DNA of 64,000 nucleotides from the NCBI GenBank assembly GCA_022559845.1, contig CM040128.1, positions 78,431,247 through 78,495,246 on the forward strand. The letters are read 5' to 3'. Source of the DNA: Amorphophallus konjac. Taxonomy: Eukaryota > Streptophyta > Magnoliopsida > Alismatales > Araceae. Made by a program: the position numbers and the translations under genes. Position 1 is the stretch's first letter. Each line of letters starts with the position of its first letter. The notes beneath the pieces were generated by a model. It worked only from the letters and a program-made list of their open reading frames with translations, was not told where the DNA came from and made no database searches. Positions 44,174 through 54,605 of this stretch are shown one piece after another.

Positions 44174-45280
44174 GATGGCGCATGGTGCAATATTGGTACT
44201 CTAGCAGGACCTTGCATTCTATTAGGGCGACCATGGTTGGAAGAGAGGAGAGCGACCTTTGACTGGGATAGGAGGAGCTGCACCTTATATCCACCTCACC
44301 TACCCGGTGAGTTCATGTTCCACAATGGCTTTCAGCTGACCACCTCTGTGTCACCAACCACCCACCGTTATCAGTCCGCTCCGCCTACGGACTCATGCCC
44401 ACTACCTCCCTCAGAGCCATCAAACTTGGGGCCACCTCATCCCGAGCCTCCCGTATTTCTAACGGGTACGCTTTTCATAGCCGAGCCGCTTCTTAGCTGG
44501 CTCCATGATGGCTTGGTCCCACCTCCATATCCATCAATGGACCCCACCTTACCTTTAATGTCCGTCAACTCCTACCACACGACATTTCAGTCTAGTCGCC
44601 ATGTTGATACATTGGGTGACCTTATTTTGGGTTTAAGTTGGCAATGGAAGTTGACGCACTTATTGGCCCGAGGCTTCGACCAACCCACTAGTCGTAGCTT
44701 CACCCATCCTGCCACAGGGTCTATTACCTCCGTGTGCACCGTGGGTTGTGTCACCACCGAGGTTCTCTTATTCCTCCCTATGTCGGTCGAGCCCAACTTC
44801 ATTCCCTCTTGCCCAAGGGAGGAATCTTATTTTTTTCACATGACCACCGTCCCATTCCCTATGACGGATGAAGGTGACCACCCACACCTTTAAGAATTTC
44901 ACAATTGGGACCGTGACTTGTGGGAATCCATCTCATGGGGTCATACCTTCTTTGATCCTTTTGACCCCTTCGCTACTGAACCTCCCGATCTATCACATTC
45001 ACTCCACTTATTCCAAGGAGTTCACTATCACACCCCTACCCCTCGGTCTAGTTGGCATACCTTACCTACGTCCCAGGGTGATGACGAAGGCAATTTTGGA
45101 TCTCCTAGCCATTCCCCACCCAATTCCCATAGGTCGTCAATGCATAAGTGGTACCTATTAGGATGTCTAGGATTCCATTCCATCCACCATCGAGTGCATC
45201 TAGTTATGCATGGCACATATTCGGGTGTCCTGGTCCACCATCGCCAATGCGTAGGTCGGACTAACATTAGGTGTGTCTAG
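44174..45280 (+). pseudogene. TGATG-2 protein, part after gypsy B
   Basis: Continues the frame cut at 35182: DGAWCNIGT, LGRPWLEERRATFDWD, CTLYPPHLPGEF, a Pro-rich stretch, AEPLLSWLHDGLVPPP, SYHTTFQSSRHVDTLGDL and LTHLLARGFDQPTS, then SITSVCTVGCVTTEVLLFLP. TAA at 44891-44893 interrupts it; the same frame resumes with FHNWDRDLWE, SWGHTFFDPFDPF and ends GRTNIRCV-stop at 45280. The TGATG-1 stops are absent here, showing the family protein was once a single frame. 45281-45662 is non-coding interior. Confidence 0.8.
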
Positions 45281-45662
45281 AGTCTTGTGTGTCTGTGCAT
45301 ACATCGAGTCACGTCGGTTTTGCACGCTCGCGTTGTTAGTCCATTTCGAGCATGAGACTTGTCGGACTTTGGGATCGGTTCTACTTCATATCGGATCTAG
45401 TCACATAAGGGACAAGCTGTGATTTCTAGTGAGTCTTCGAGCCGCCTTCCCTCCTTTGAGAGTGACCCCACCCCGGAGTGTCCACCTCTAGCCTCTTCCC
45501 CAACAGCGTGTGCATATCAAATCTATATGTGATGAGCAGGTGTCGATTACTTGGAGTGGAACGTACTCCGCACTTCCAGGTTCGGTGACGCATCCGCCGA
45601 AGCTACTCGAGCAGCCGCACCCCTTGCTCGACGGGGTCGAGTTCTTCCCACCCGGGGAGAAT

Positions 45663-47610
45663 TGATGGGGACATTAGAGCAAGAGCACTGACATTTTAAT
45701 TTACAGTTGTGTCCTTTAGTTTATTTTTATATCCTTGAGAAAATATATGTGCAATTGTAAGGCTTTATAAGCCAATGTGTCATTCCCTTGGTTTCTTTGG
45801 ATTTTTGTGCAATTGTCAGTAGGTCCAGTAAGGGTGCCCTCACTCCTTCCCCATTGGTCCACAAAATCTATGTGGGACTGGTCAAAGTCCTAAGTGGCAT
45901 CTAGAAGGTCAATTGGACACATGGGAGACAAGTGGTTGAAAATTTCAAAAGGAGGCTACCTACTTTGTCCCATGGTCAAGGGGGCGCCCCCCCTTTTTAT
46001 GGGATTTTTGATTTTTGTAAAAAAACATATTAGAACTAATTAGTTCTATCCCTTATTTACCCTCCCTAATTCTAGATCTAGGGTCATTTTGAGTCTTTTT
46101 ACATTTCATACAAATAGGTTGTATTTCCATTTTATGTGAATTAATGAAGTGAAAAATTGGCATTTGCTCCAAGGAAGGGTGCGCCCCTCTCCCTTTCTCC
46201 CTGGTTCTTCTTCCTCGTCCAGCCCTCTAGGGTGTGAAGCCCATTCTCATTAGTCCCTCTGAGTTCCATTTCTGTCGCCGCCGCCATCGCACCGCCGTCG
46301 TGCCGCCACTGCCATCGTCGGAGTTCTATCTCCATCAGGACAGAACCTCTTTCCTAAAGTTTTATCTTTTTTTGTTATCTGTTTGAGCCCTAATTTTAAG
46401 AGTTTGTTCCACGTACCTCCCTTAACCTCCAGTTCAAATTTTGTGTCATTTGGACACCGTTTAGTATTTTTACCATATTTCTTCTTTCCCCCCTGTAATC
46501 TGCCATTCTGTAGATCCACGGGATAGTGTCGCCCTTATGTATTTTTCCCACCCGCTTATTAATTTCTAAAAAATCCCAATACAGTCCTCAGTGTTCCTTA
46601 CATATACCCCCTTCCACCATAATTTTCGTGGAGTCTAGAAAAATCATTTCCCCTTCGGTCAAAGGTCAGTTTCAGGCAGATCTCTTGCTGTCCTGAGTGT
46701 CTGTAAACAGGTCCACAGGAAAACCCGTAGTTTGTAGAGTTTTTCATTTCTAATCCCTCCTCTGGATCGACGGGAAAAAATATAAATTGTAGCTCTGTGG
46801 GTGCTCTTTCCAACGGTACCAGCCACGCCTCGATCGGCCTCCGGATCTGAGCACCATAATTCTAGCTGTTGAGGCGCGCAAATCTGTTATCTGTGTAGAT
46901 CAAAAAAATCAGTTCGGGATTAATTCGTGCAAAAATATCAAAAGTCAACTTCTGGAACCGGCACTTCAGGGAGTCGATCAGGGACATCCCGCCATCGTCC
47001 CAGCCAAGCGGCGGATTCAAAAGACCTCAGGAGGGCGGCGTTCCTTTGGAAATCATGCCTTGCTATCTAGCGAGTCAGAACCGAGTCGGCGCAGTACCGA
47101 GTCGGCGCAGTACCGAGTCGGCGCAGGACCGAGTCGGACCAGTAGGCCAAGTTCATGCCGAACGCACCTCCAGATTGCTGCCCGTCAACCCAGGGTCGGT
47201 CCTCTCGGGCCCCACTTGTAACCCTTTACCCCTATGTGTGGAGTGGGCAATAGATTTCATTGTTGTAACAAAATTTTACTGTTGTTACTGGGAGTTACCG
47301 TAACTGGCCGGGATCATCTTCCCCACGCCCGGAGCGTGGAGGTACACTCATCGCCGCTCTTTATCGCATTTTACTTATCTCGTATATCTTTGAATGCCGC
47401 TGCGAGTGTAAGTTTCTAGCTCGATATATATTGTTATCACCGCTGCGAGAGTGAGTGAGTGTACCGTCCCGTGACTCAACCCGAGTTAACGGGGAAAATG
47501 CCGATACCCGAGACTCACGACTGGTTTCTCAACCGCGCCCGGTCCCACGTTTCCCTCGCATAGGGACGATCGCGAGCTAGAGTCTCAGGTCGCATGTCCG
47601 TCCCGCATCA
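45663..47610 (+). repeat. 3' LTR of TGATG-2
   Basis: 1948 bp, 29 bp longer than the 5' LTR, partly from an extra 18-bp unit at 47076-47140 where ACCGAGTCGGCGCAG repeats three times. Ends GCATCA at 47610, followed by TSD TGCGG. Confidence 0.9.
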
Positions 47611-47615
47611 TGCGG

Positions 47616-48542
47616 CATCATCGATGACGACCAGGACTTCCACTCTCTCTTCCTTAGGGAGATCATGGAAGCACCCATCCCGCCAAAACATCAGTTGCCG
47701 TCCTTCACCCCGTATGATGACACCACCGATCCGGCCAACCATATGCTCAGTTTTGAGCCAACATGGTCTTTCACCAGGTCTCAGACGCTGTGAAGTGTCT
47801 GGCGTTCGTCACGACCCTCCGAGAGAACGCCCGGACATGGTTTGAGTCCCTGCCGATCGGGACTATCTCCTCCTTCCAACAGCTGAAGAAGCTATTTAAG
47901 GAGAACTTTGTTGTCTACCGAAAGGGGGCCAAATCTGTGGTAAGTCTGCTCGCCCTTAGGCAGGGACGCGAAGAGACGCTTTGGGGCTACGTCTCCCGTT
48001 TCTGAGTAGAGGTGCTCCAGATTTCATGCCTCGACATCAGCATTGCCACCACCGCACTCACTTAGGGGACGTGGGATGTCATCCTTCGACGCACGCTCAG
48101 AGTTGAAGCCCCGACGACCCTCACCGACCTCCTCGCCCTGGCGTAGAAACATGCGCGTTGCGAGGAAAATATTGTGGCCCTGGGCCGCACGGCCGGAGCC
48201 AATCAGTCAGACCAGAAGAGATCCGCCGACTCACCTCACGAGGGGCGAAGCAAGCGGGAGCGACGAGACTGAGATCGTAGTGACCGCCTAGGCAATAAGG
48301 AAAGGGGCCAGTATCGCAACTACACCCCTGTGACGGCTCCTCTCGAACAAATCTTGACGAAGATCCGCGAGGAGCCTTTCCTCAAATGGCCTCCCAAGAT
48401 GAAGTCGGATCTGAGCACGAGGAGTAAGAAGAAGCACTAACGCTTCCATCGCAACCACGGCCACGACACGGCCGACTACATCAACTTAAAGGATGCCATC
48501 GAAGACCTCATCCGGTGAGGACTCCTCGACAATTTCATTGCC
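47616..48542 (+). pseudogene. Tat gag, capsid region
   Basis: The frame starts with IIDDDQDFHSLFLREIMEAPIPPKHQLPSFTPYDDTTDPANHM. After a frame change it continues with VFHQVSDAVKCLAFVTTLRENARTWFESLP, GTISSFQQLKKLFKENFV and LLALRQGREETLWGYVSRF, all typical of Tat-lineage Gag capsid. A stop follows at 48005 and the rest (to a region with KKKH, FHRNHGHDTADYINLKD) is in pieces. It lacks a clear CCHC knuckle; the FHRNHGHDTxDC-type region is the Tat counterpart. Confidence 0.78.
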
Positions 48543-49115
48543 ATGGCCGCGGAGAAGCGGCAACGCGAGCAAACACCACCCATCGACAACCGACCCAACG
48601 GGAAAGAGATCATGATGATCTCCGGAGGGCCGACCTCGGGCGGAGATAGTGCCAGCAGGCGTCAACGGTATGCATCAGCTATCAATGCCGTGGAGCAGGG
48701 CGACAGCGGTCAACGGGAAGCTGTCGCCCGGGAACACCTGAAAGACCCCATCATGTTTTCGAACGATGACTTGAATGGTGTAACCACTCCCCACTCTGAT
48801 GCTTTGGTGGTCTCGGCCACCATTAATCAATGTACCGTACGATGCATTCTGGTTGATAATGGAAGCGGTCCGGATGTTATTTCGTACGACTGTCTAGTAC
48901 TTATGGGTGTAGATCTGATGCCGATCACACCACTACACACACCGTTGTATAATTTTTCCGGCACAACCGTCCGCCCGGAAGGGCGCATATCACTTCCGGT
49001 TACATTCGGGACCGCGCCGAGGGACTTAACGTTCCTAACAGATTTCACGGTCATCCGCGCGAAGACTGGATACAATGCCATCATCGGGTGAGGAATCCTC
49101 AGCACCCTCCACGGC
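48543..49115 (+). pseudogene. Tat protease region
   Basis: Open from 48543 to the stop at 49091. It carries KEIMMISGGPTSGGDSASRRQ, a conserved Tat spacer, then LVVSATINQCTVRCILVDNGSGPDVISYD, where DNG stands at the place of the usual D[ST]G. It ends VIRAKTGYNAIIG. The Gly then stop (TGA for Arg) truncates it before the usual ILGR-type end, GILSTLHGIPS in the same frame. Confidence 0.75.
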
Positions 49116-50300
49116 ATCCCCTCCTCATATCACCAGAAGCTCAAGTTCCCCCCGCCTCGCGGAGTGGGAGAAGTCCGGAGAGATCAAAGGGAGTCAAGAA
49201 GGTGTTATGTCATTTCAACACGCGATAGATAGTCCAAGGAAGTGCCGCCCGAGAAGAAAGCGAGGACAGAAGACCCCGATCCGAGCATGGGCACTCCGGT
49301 GGAGGACCTATATTTCATCCAGGTGGGGGAAGATCTGAGCAGGACACTGAGGATCAGAGCGACCCTGTCCGAGCGAGAAAAAGAGGCTTATACCAATTTT
49401 ATGGTGGTAAACTAGGACGTGTTCGCTTGGTCTGAGGATGAGCTCCATGGAATCCCACCAGAAATCATCACGCACCAACTCAAGTTGGACCCAAGCTGTC
49501 ACCCGGTTCAGCAGTGCTGCAGGCGTTGCAACCCCGAGCAACAAGCCATTATCAGGGAACAAGTGAGCGATAAATTGCGCTCAGTGCTACTCAGACCCAC
49601 CCGGTACCACGATTAGGTGGCGAACGTAGTCCTCGTTCCTAAAAGCAACGGGAAGTGACGGATGTGCATAGATTACACCGACCTCAACAAAGTTATGCCA
49701 CCGGATAGCTTCCCCATGCCATGGATTGACCAACTGGTCGACGCCACGGCCGGGCACGTGATGCTAAGTTTCCTAGATGCCTATTCTGGGTATCACCAGA
49801 TTAGCATGCACAACCCTGACCAAGACAAGACAACATTTGTCACCGACCATAGTTTGTACTGCTACACCCGCATGCCATTTGGATTGAAGAATGCGGGGGC
49901 AACCTACCAGCGCCTGGTCAACCACTTGTTCGACGCACAAATCGGCCGTAACATGGAGGTCTACATCTACGACATGCTCGTCAAAAGCTTCCGGGCCGCC
50001 GAGCACTTGGAAGACCTGGCAGAGATGTTCGCAACACTCAGAAGGTAAAATATGAAACTCAACCCAAGCAAGTGCGCGCTCGGTGTGAGATCAGGGAAGT
50101 TCCTTGGATTTCTCGTCACCCATAGGGGAATAGAGGTGAACCTCGACTAGATTCGAGCAGTCCTAGAGATGAAATGCCTAGGACGAATAAGGGATGTACA
50201 ATGCCTCACCGGCCGCATCATGCCTTAACTCGGTTCCTATCCCGAGCAGTAGAAATGTGCTTTCCCTTCTTCCGACTCATCAAGCAAGCCAATAAGGCGT
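49116..50300 (+). pseudogene. Tat reverse transcriptase, catalytic Asp replaced
   Basis: Pieces cover DVFAWSEDELHGIPPE, a stop after TRYHD, MCIDYTDLNKVMPPDSFPMPWID, LSFLDAYSGYHQISM and FVTDHSLYCYTRMPFGLKNAGATYQRLV. The catalytic tetrad YxDD region reads YIYD (Tyr at 49968-49970) where other Tat elements have YIDD. After a stop at 50048 the frame gives [30 protein letters not shown]. Active site loss plus five or more stops. Confidence 0.85.
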
Positions 50301-50745
50301 CGAAAAAGAAAGGGCATATTGAGTGGGATTAGGAGTGCGAGCAGGCATTTGAAGAGTTGAAGAAGTACCTGGCATCTCCTCCTGTGCTTTCCAAGCCACA
50401 TAAGGGGGAACAATTGATCTTGTACCTATCAGTGACACCGAGCACTATGACCACAGTGCTCGCATGCGAGGAAGGTAACATTATGAACCCCGTCTACTAC
50501 GTAAGTCGGGCACTGCAGGGGCCAAAGTTTCGGTACTCGAGGATGGAGAAGTTGACGCTAGCCTTAATCACGGCAGCTCGCAAGCTGCGACCGTACTTCT
50601 TGTATCACCCAATCGTCGTCCTCACCGATCAACCTCTGCGCCAGATTCTCCAGAACCCTGACGTTTTAGGAAGGTTGATCAAGTGGGCGATCGAGCTAGG
50701 GGAATTCGACATCAAATTCTGTCCAAGGACTGCGATCAAGGCCTA
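50301..50745 (+). pseudogene. Tat RNase H (gypsy type)
   Basis: The open stretch 50357-50746 has CEQAFEELKKYLASPPVLSKP, LYLSVTPSTMTTVLACEEG (the usual first Asp position appears as Ser in LYLS), PVYYVSRALQGPKFRYSRMEKLTLALI and PIVVLTDQPLRQIL, then SGRLIKWAIELGEFDIKF-like. The frame ends at TAA for KA-stop. Confidence 0.78.
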
Positions 50746-51185
50746 AGCCCTCGTTGATTTCATCACCAAATGCACGATACCCGAGGAGGGTCTGCCCGAG
50801 CAGTCCTTGGGACCAATCTGGGAGCTCTACGTCGACAGATCATCCTGCGCCACCGACAGTGGGGCAGGTCTGGTCCTATTGTCGCCAGAGGGGATAGAAC
50901 TATAGTATGCCCTTCGCTTCAACTTCCCAACCACGAACAATGTGGCCGAGTATGAAGCGCTCCTCTCGGGACAACGGATGGCGAAACACCTGGGGGCGAC
51001 CGGTGTGCGAGCGTACAACGATTCCATGCTCGTCACCAACCAGGTCAAGGGAGAGTTCGAAGCACGCGAGCCAGCCATGATCAAGTATCTGGAGAAGGCT
51101 AAAGCGGCTGTCATGGAATTCTCCTACTTCGAGATGGTGCATATTCCAAGGGAAGAAAATGTCCGAGCATACGCTTTGTCATGAC
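50746..51185 (+). pseudogene. Tat second RNase H (archaeal-like)
   Basis: After ALVDFITKCTIPEE a second RNase H starts: LYVDRSSCATDSGAGLVLLSPEG, where YVDG is usual; a TAG follows IEL; then YALRFNFPTTNNVAEYEALLSGQRMA (Glu of NVAEYEAL), VRAYNDSMLVTNQVKGEFEA (Asp of the DSxL motif) and VHIPREENVRAYALS. A second RNase H domain in this place is the mark of the Tat/Ogre lineage and supports the lineage call. Confidence 0.85.
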
Positions 51186-51896
51186 TAGCGTCTTCGACAA
51201 CGACATCTAGCTCAAGATTCATTTTGATAGAATAATTGGCGGCGCCGAGCACGGAAGAGCCGGCACCCCAGGTAAACGCCATTGACTATGAGCCCTCATG
51301 GATGGATCCTCTGTTGGATTTTCTCCTGCGACAACAGCTCCCAAGTGATCGCGTTGAGGCTCGCCGCACGCAAGTGCGATCGGCGCATTTCACAGTGGTC
51401 GACGACTGCTTGTACATGCGATCGCTTTCGGCCCCATTGTTAAAGTGCTTGTTCCCTACGGAAGCCAAGCAAGCCGTACAAGAAATACACGAAGGGCTTT
51501 GTGGAAGTCACGTAGGTGGGAGAGCACTCGCACGGAAACTGGTCTGACAAGGATTTTGGTGGCCTACTCTACAACAAGACTGCCTTGATTACGCCCAAAA
51601 GTGCCCTCAATGTCAGAAGTTCTACAACCTGCACCACCAGCCAACTGCGCAGCTACACGCCCTGATGGAACCTCACCCATTTGCTCGGTGGGGGGTAGAC
51701 ATATTGGGCCCCTTTCGTGAAGCCCAAGGGAGGAAAAAGTTTATCATAGTCACAACTGACTACTTCACCAAATGGGTCGAGGCAAAATTGTTAGGAAAAA
51801 TCACGAGCGAAGCAACGTGGAAGTTTGTGCCGCGGAGCATAATCTGTCGGTTCGGGATCCCGCGAGTCCTCACAACTGACAACGACCGATAGTTCG
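51186..51896 (+). pseudogene. Tat integrase, cut at the core domain by gypsy D
   Basis: The piece 51236-51547 leads into the zinc finger: LYMRSLSAPLLKCL, EIHEGLCGSHVGGRALARKL (two His). After a TGA come CLDYAQKCPQCQKF (two Cys) and 51665-51892: HPFARWGVDILGPF (first Asp), VTTDYFTKWVEAK, IICRFGIPRVLTTDNDR. The TAG after NDR replaces Gln. Sequence stops at GTTCG, where gypsy D starts; the third catalytic residue is not in the window. Confidence 0.88.
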
Positions 51897-54213
51897 TGTA
51901 AGACCCATTCTTTAACGGATCTTTATCGGTATTAATATAAAATTTAATTCATGAATGTAGGCATTTTTAATGGATTTAATGGATTTTTTCTAGCATTTTA
52001 TCCCATTTATTAAAAGAGTTTTGAGAAATTAATGGGCATATACTTAATTATCCTTCTTTGAGGGTTATAAGGCAATTAGAGGTTAAAATCAAAAAAAATA
52101 ATAATAATATAATAAAAGTTTTTCTTAACCCAACCGTCGACCCCCCATCTCTCTCCCCATCTTTCTCTTTCACTCTCTCACTCTCTCTCTCTCACGCGAA
52201 GCTCTCTCCCCCTCTCTTGGTGGCGCGGCCGGCCCGGGTCACGGACGGAGGCATGGGAGGCATCATCGGATAGCTCGTGACGCGTGGAGCACGGTGACGT
52301 CAACTTCGAGACGGACAGCGGCGTGTGGAGACGGGTGGGCGTGAGAGAGCGACGCGACTCCCTCGGCTTGCATGCGCCCCTAACGGCGTTTTCATCGCGA
52401 TCGAGGTAAGAGGATGGCTTCCCGAGCTCGCTAGGATCCTTTCCTCTGCCATGCCCCTCGTCGTTGTGTCTTCCATAGCCTGAACCTCGTCATTTTTATT
52501 TTTGGAACATGAACATCGTATTTATGTTTTAATCCTCCATGGCCATTGTTGCTGGGTTCTTAGGCTGTAAACTGTGATTATATGATGGTGGAATGGCAGG
52601 GAACTGGTTAAAACCATGTATCCCGTCGATCTAGGTCGATCAGGAGGGGTTACGGTTACAAACCCCACAGATTCGGTTCACTGGTTAGGTGGCGGTCCTA
52701 CCAGTGACCGTTTCTTTTAAGCAGTGAGGCGGTGGACCTTGGCGGTCCACAACCCCTGCGCTATACCCCTTGTAGCGGCCCATCATTGGACCGTCTACTT
52801 CCCTATAGCGGCTCTTTCTTCGACCGCTAGTGACTGTTGACCAGGTCAGTCGACCTTTGACCCGTTAGGGCGGTTAGTGTGGCGGCTTATCGTAGAACCG
52901 CCAGAGGGCCTTTGGCGGATCCATCTTGGACCGCTAGAGCATGTTTTCACTGTATAAAACAGTATGGCGGTGGAGTGTAGCGGCCCATTAGTGGAGCGCC
53001 ACAGCCCTTGTAGCACCCCGATCTTCGACCGCCAGAGCCTGTGGCGGGCCAATGTTAGACCGCCATGTTCTGCAGGATTTCAATTTAATCATGCTCATTT
53101 CTTTATGCTTTCCACGTTGCATATTCGCCATATTTAAATTATTTTGGCATGTTTTTAGATCCCGATAGAATTAGTTATCTTTCCTTGTGATGGAACCACT
53201 AGTCGTAGCCCGACGACCTCTAGTGTCGGCCCACCTAGGAGAGGTGGCGGGGTAGTCCAGGTTTGCAATTTTTAAGCTAGTTTCCATGGGCCCCTGCTTT
53301 ACAGTAGCGTCCTACTGAGGGGAAAATTAGCTAGAGGCCTGGCTCAAGGCAATGAGCCGGTGTGTGCACACATGGTCAGAGGCTTGGACTGACACCGGCG
53401 AATGTTACTCTGACTAGTTCTTGTTTCTGGTACTGTTACGCGTCTCGCTTGTCGCAATCCAGACTTGCTTAGATGCTTGAGACGCAGTGTAAGCCGTCAG
53501 TGGATGCATATGGTTTCACTTTCTGGTGGTCCTTCTTTCTCCTGTCACTTGGAAATATTGAGTTTATTCTATTGGTAGATTTCGAGTACTCACGTTTAAA
53601 TTCCATTGCCATTATAGTTAGCTGTTGTTAAACTGCTTAGATAGTTTTACAATTTTACTAAAGTGTTGTTTATTATGCCATAGGATGTTTACTGATGTTA
53701 ATGCATGCTTTAACTGCTTTACTTTAACTGCTTTACATGTTTAGTTGCGAGGTAGGGATCCGCATGACCCCTACTGAGTCTGGCTGAGACTCACCCTTAC
53801 TTTTTCAGGTGAGTAGCAGCAGCCGTCTTCCGCAGCTTCCCACGCCTTTGACGGTAGGTTGTAGTGCCAACAGTAGTCTGTCAGTAGGTTATTGTCAGCT
53901 GTTTGCCTTTTCTTGTACCTTTTGACCGGGGTATGCCCCAAGTAATTGTGTATTTTTTACTCTTGTACAGTTGCTGGACTTGTATAAATTGTGGATCTGG
54001 ACTATTGTATATATCTATCACTCTGATATTTAATTTGCTTTCATTTATAGTTCAACTGTTGCTATAATTAATATTACGCCCGTGTAATTCCAATTTGTTA
54101 TGCATCCCCTCGACAAAACCCTCCAACCCTTACGAGGCGTCATCAGCCTGTTGGGTGGCTTCCCCGAGTTCTTGGTATCGGTTTATCGGTATCCGGATCT
54201 CCGGGTCGTTACA
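51897..54213 (+). repeat. 5' LTR of gypsy D
   Basis: 2317 bp from TGTAAGACCC to GGGTCGTTACA, followed at once by a primer site. It has a CT microsatellite (52140-52200) and a palindrome array at 52690-53065. Its end resembles that of gypsy B read in its own direction (GGGTCGTTACA). No partner LTR or TSD in the window. Confidence 0.85.
52690..53065. repeat. array of 8-8-8 inverted repeats in gypsy D LTR
   Basis: Eight units, each 24 nt with an 8-nt spacer: 52690, 52773, 52806, 52880, 52913, 52978, 53011 and 53042. Core GCGG...CCGC with outer pairs T-A then A-T or G-C, e.g. TAGCGGCT...GACCGCTA (52806), TGGCGGCT...AACCGCCA (52880), TGGCGGGC...GACCGCCA (53042). Outer positions switch between TAGCGG/CCGCTA and TGGCGG/CCGCCA in concert in the best units. 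The frame at 52846-53052 on the minus strand is a by-product. Confidence 0.88.
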
Positions 54214-54215
54214 GT

Positions 54216-54229
54216 TGGTATCAGGGCGG
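54216..54229 (+). promoter_or_regulatory. primer binding site of gypsy D
   Basis: TGGTATCAGGGCGG, two bases after the LTR end; an initiator-Met type site with one difference (AGGGC for AGAGC). Confidence 0.8.
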
Positions 54230-54365
54230 TGTTGAGGTTATGTATAAGGAATCGAAATTGCATTAGTCCAGAACAAGTCCATGTGAGTTTACTATTGTTG
54301 GCTTAGGATGTTGTCTGTGATTACTGATGAATTTTTCGTTGTTATGTGTCTTCTTTTAGCTTAAA

Positions 54366-54604
54366 ATGCCGCCTTGTAGAAGGGCACGTGTACCTAGGGT
54401 GGAAAGTGGCACTTCTCCTCCTTCGGCTAATGTGCCAGCGCCAGCTCAAGCTGATCCTACTCCTCAAGCTGATTTGCCTCCAGGTGGTCGTGGCAGGGCA
54501 TTGAAAGTGTTTTTGCTGTTCCACCCACCGACTTATGAAGGACAGGCAGACCCTGATGCAGTCAGAGTGTGGCTTGATGCAACCGAGGCCGTGGACCCGA
54601 TGTA
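54366..54604 (+). pseudogene. gypsy D gag, 5' fragment
   Basis: ATG at 54366 opens MPPCRRARVPRVESGT, a Pro/Ala-rich stretch, and FLLFHPPTYEGQADPDAVRVWLDATEAV, matching the start of the capsid domain of gypsy A and B gags (compare GGQPDPDLAQSWLDEME in B). It is cut after about 77 codons at 54602, where unrelated repeat sequence begins; the rest of gypsy D is not seen. Confidence 0.8.
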
Positions 54605-54605
54605 G

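Larger units (their letters stand above)
32601..47610 (+). mobile_element. TGATG-2: second RT-less TGATG element, split by gypsy B
   Basis: Ends TGATGGGG and CGCATCA with TSD TGCGG at 32596-32600 and 47611-47615. LTRs are 32601-34519 and 45663-47610. Removing gypsy B and one ACTTC leaves an element of about 6.0 kb, near TGATG-1 in size, with the same primer site and the same protein. Its LTR resembles TGATG-1 near both ends (for example TTTAGTTTATTT, GGCTTTATAAGCCAAT, CGATCGCGAGCT) but has diverged between, so they are sister subfamilies. Confidence 0.9.
31228..51896 (+). mobile_element. Tat-lineage Ty3/gypsy element, split by TGATG-2 and cut by gypsy D
   Basis: The parts are 31228-32600 and 47616-51896 on the plus strand. 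The gag reading continues across TGATG-2 (KTCG before, IIDDDQDF after, sharing TSD TGCGG). The order is gag, protease, RT, RNase H, a second RNase H of the Tat/Ogre type, and integrase. It is lost at the integrase core where gypsy D begins; the 3' end is not in the window. Many in-frame stops make it an old copy. Confidence 0.88.
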
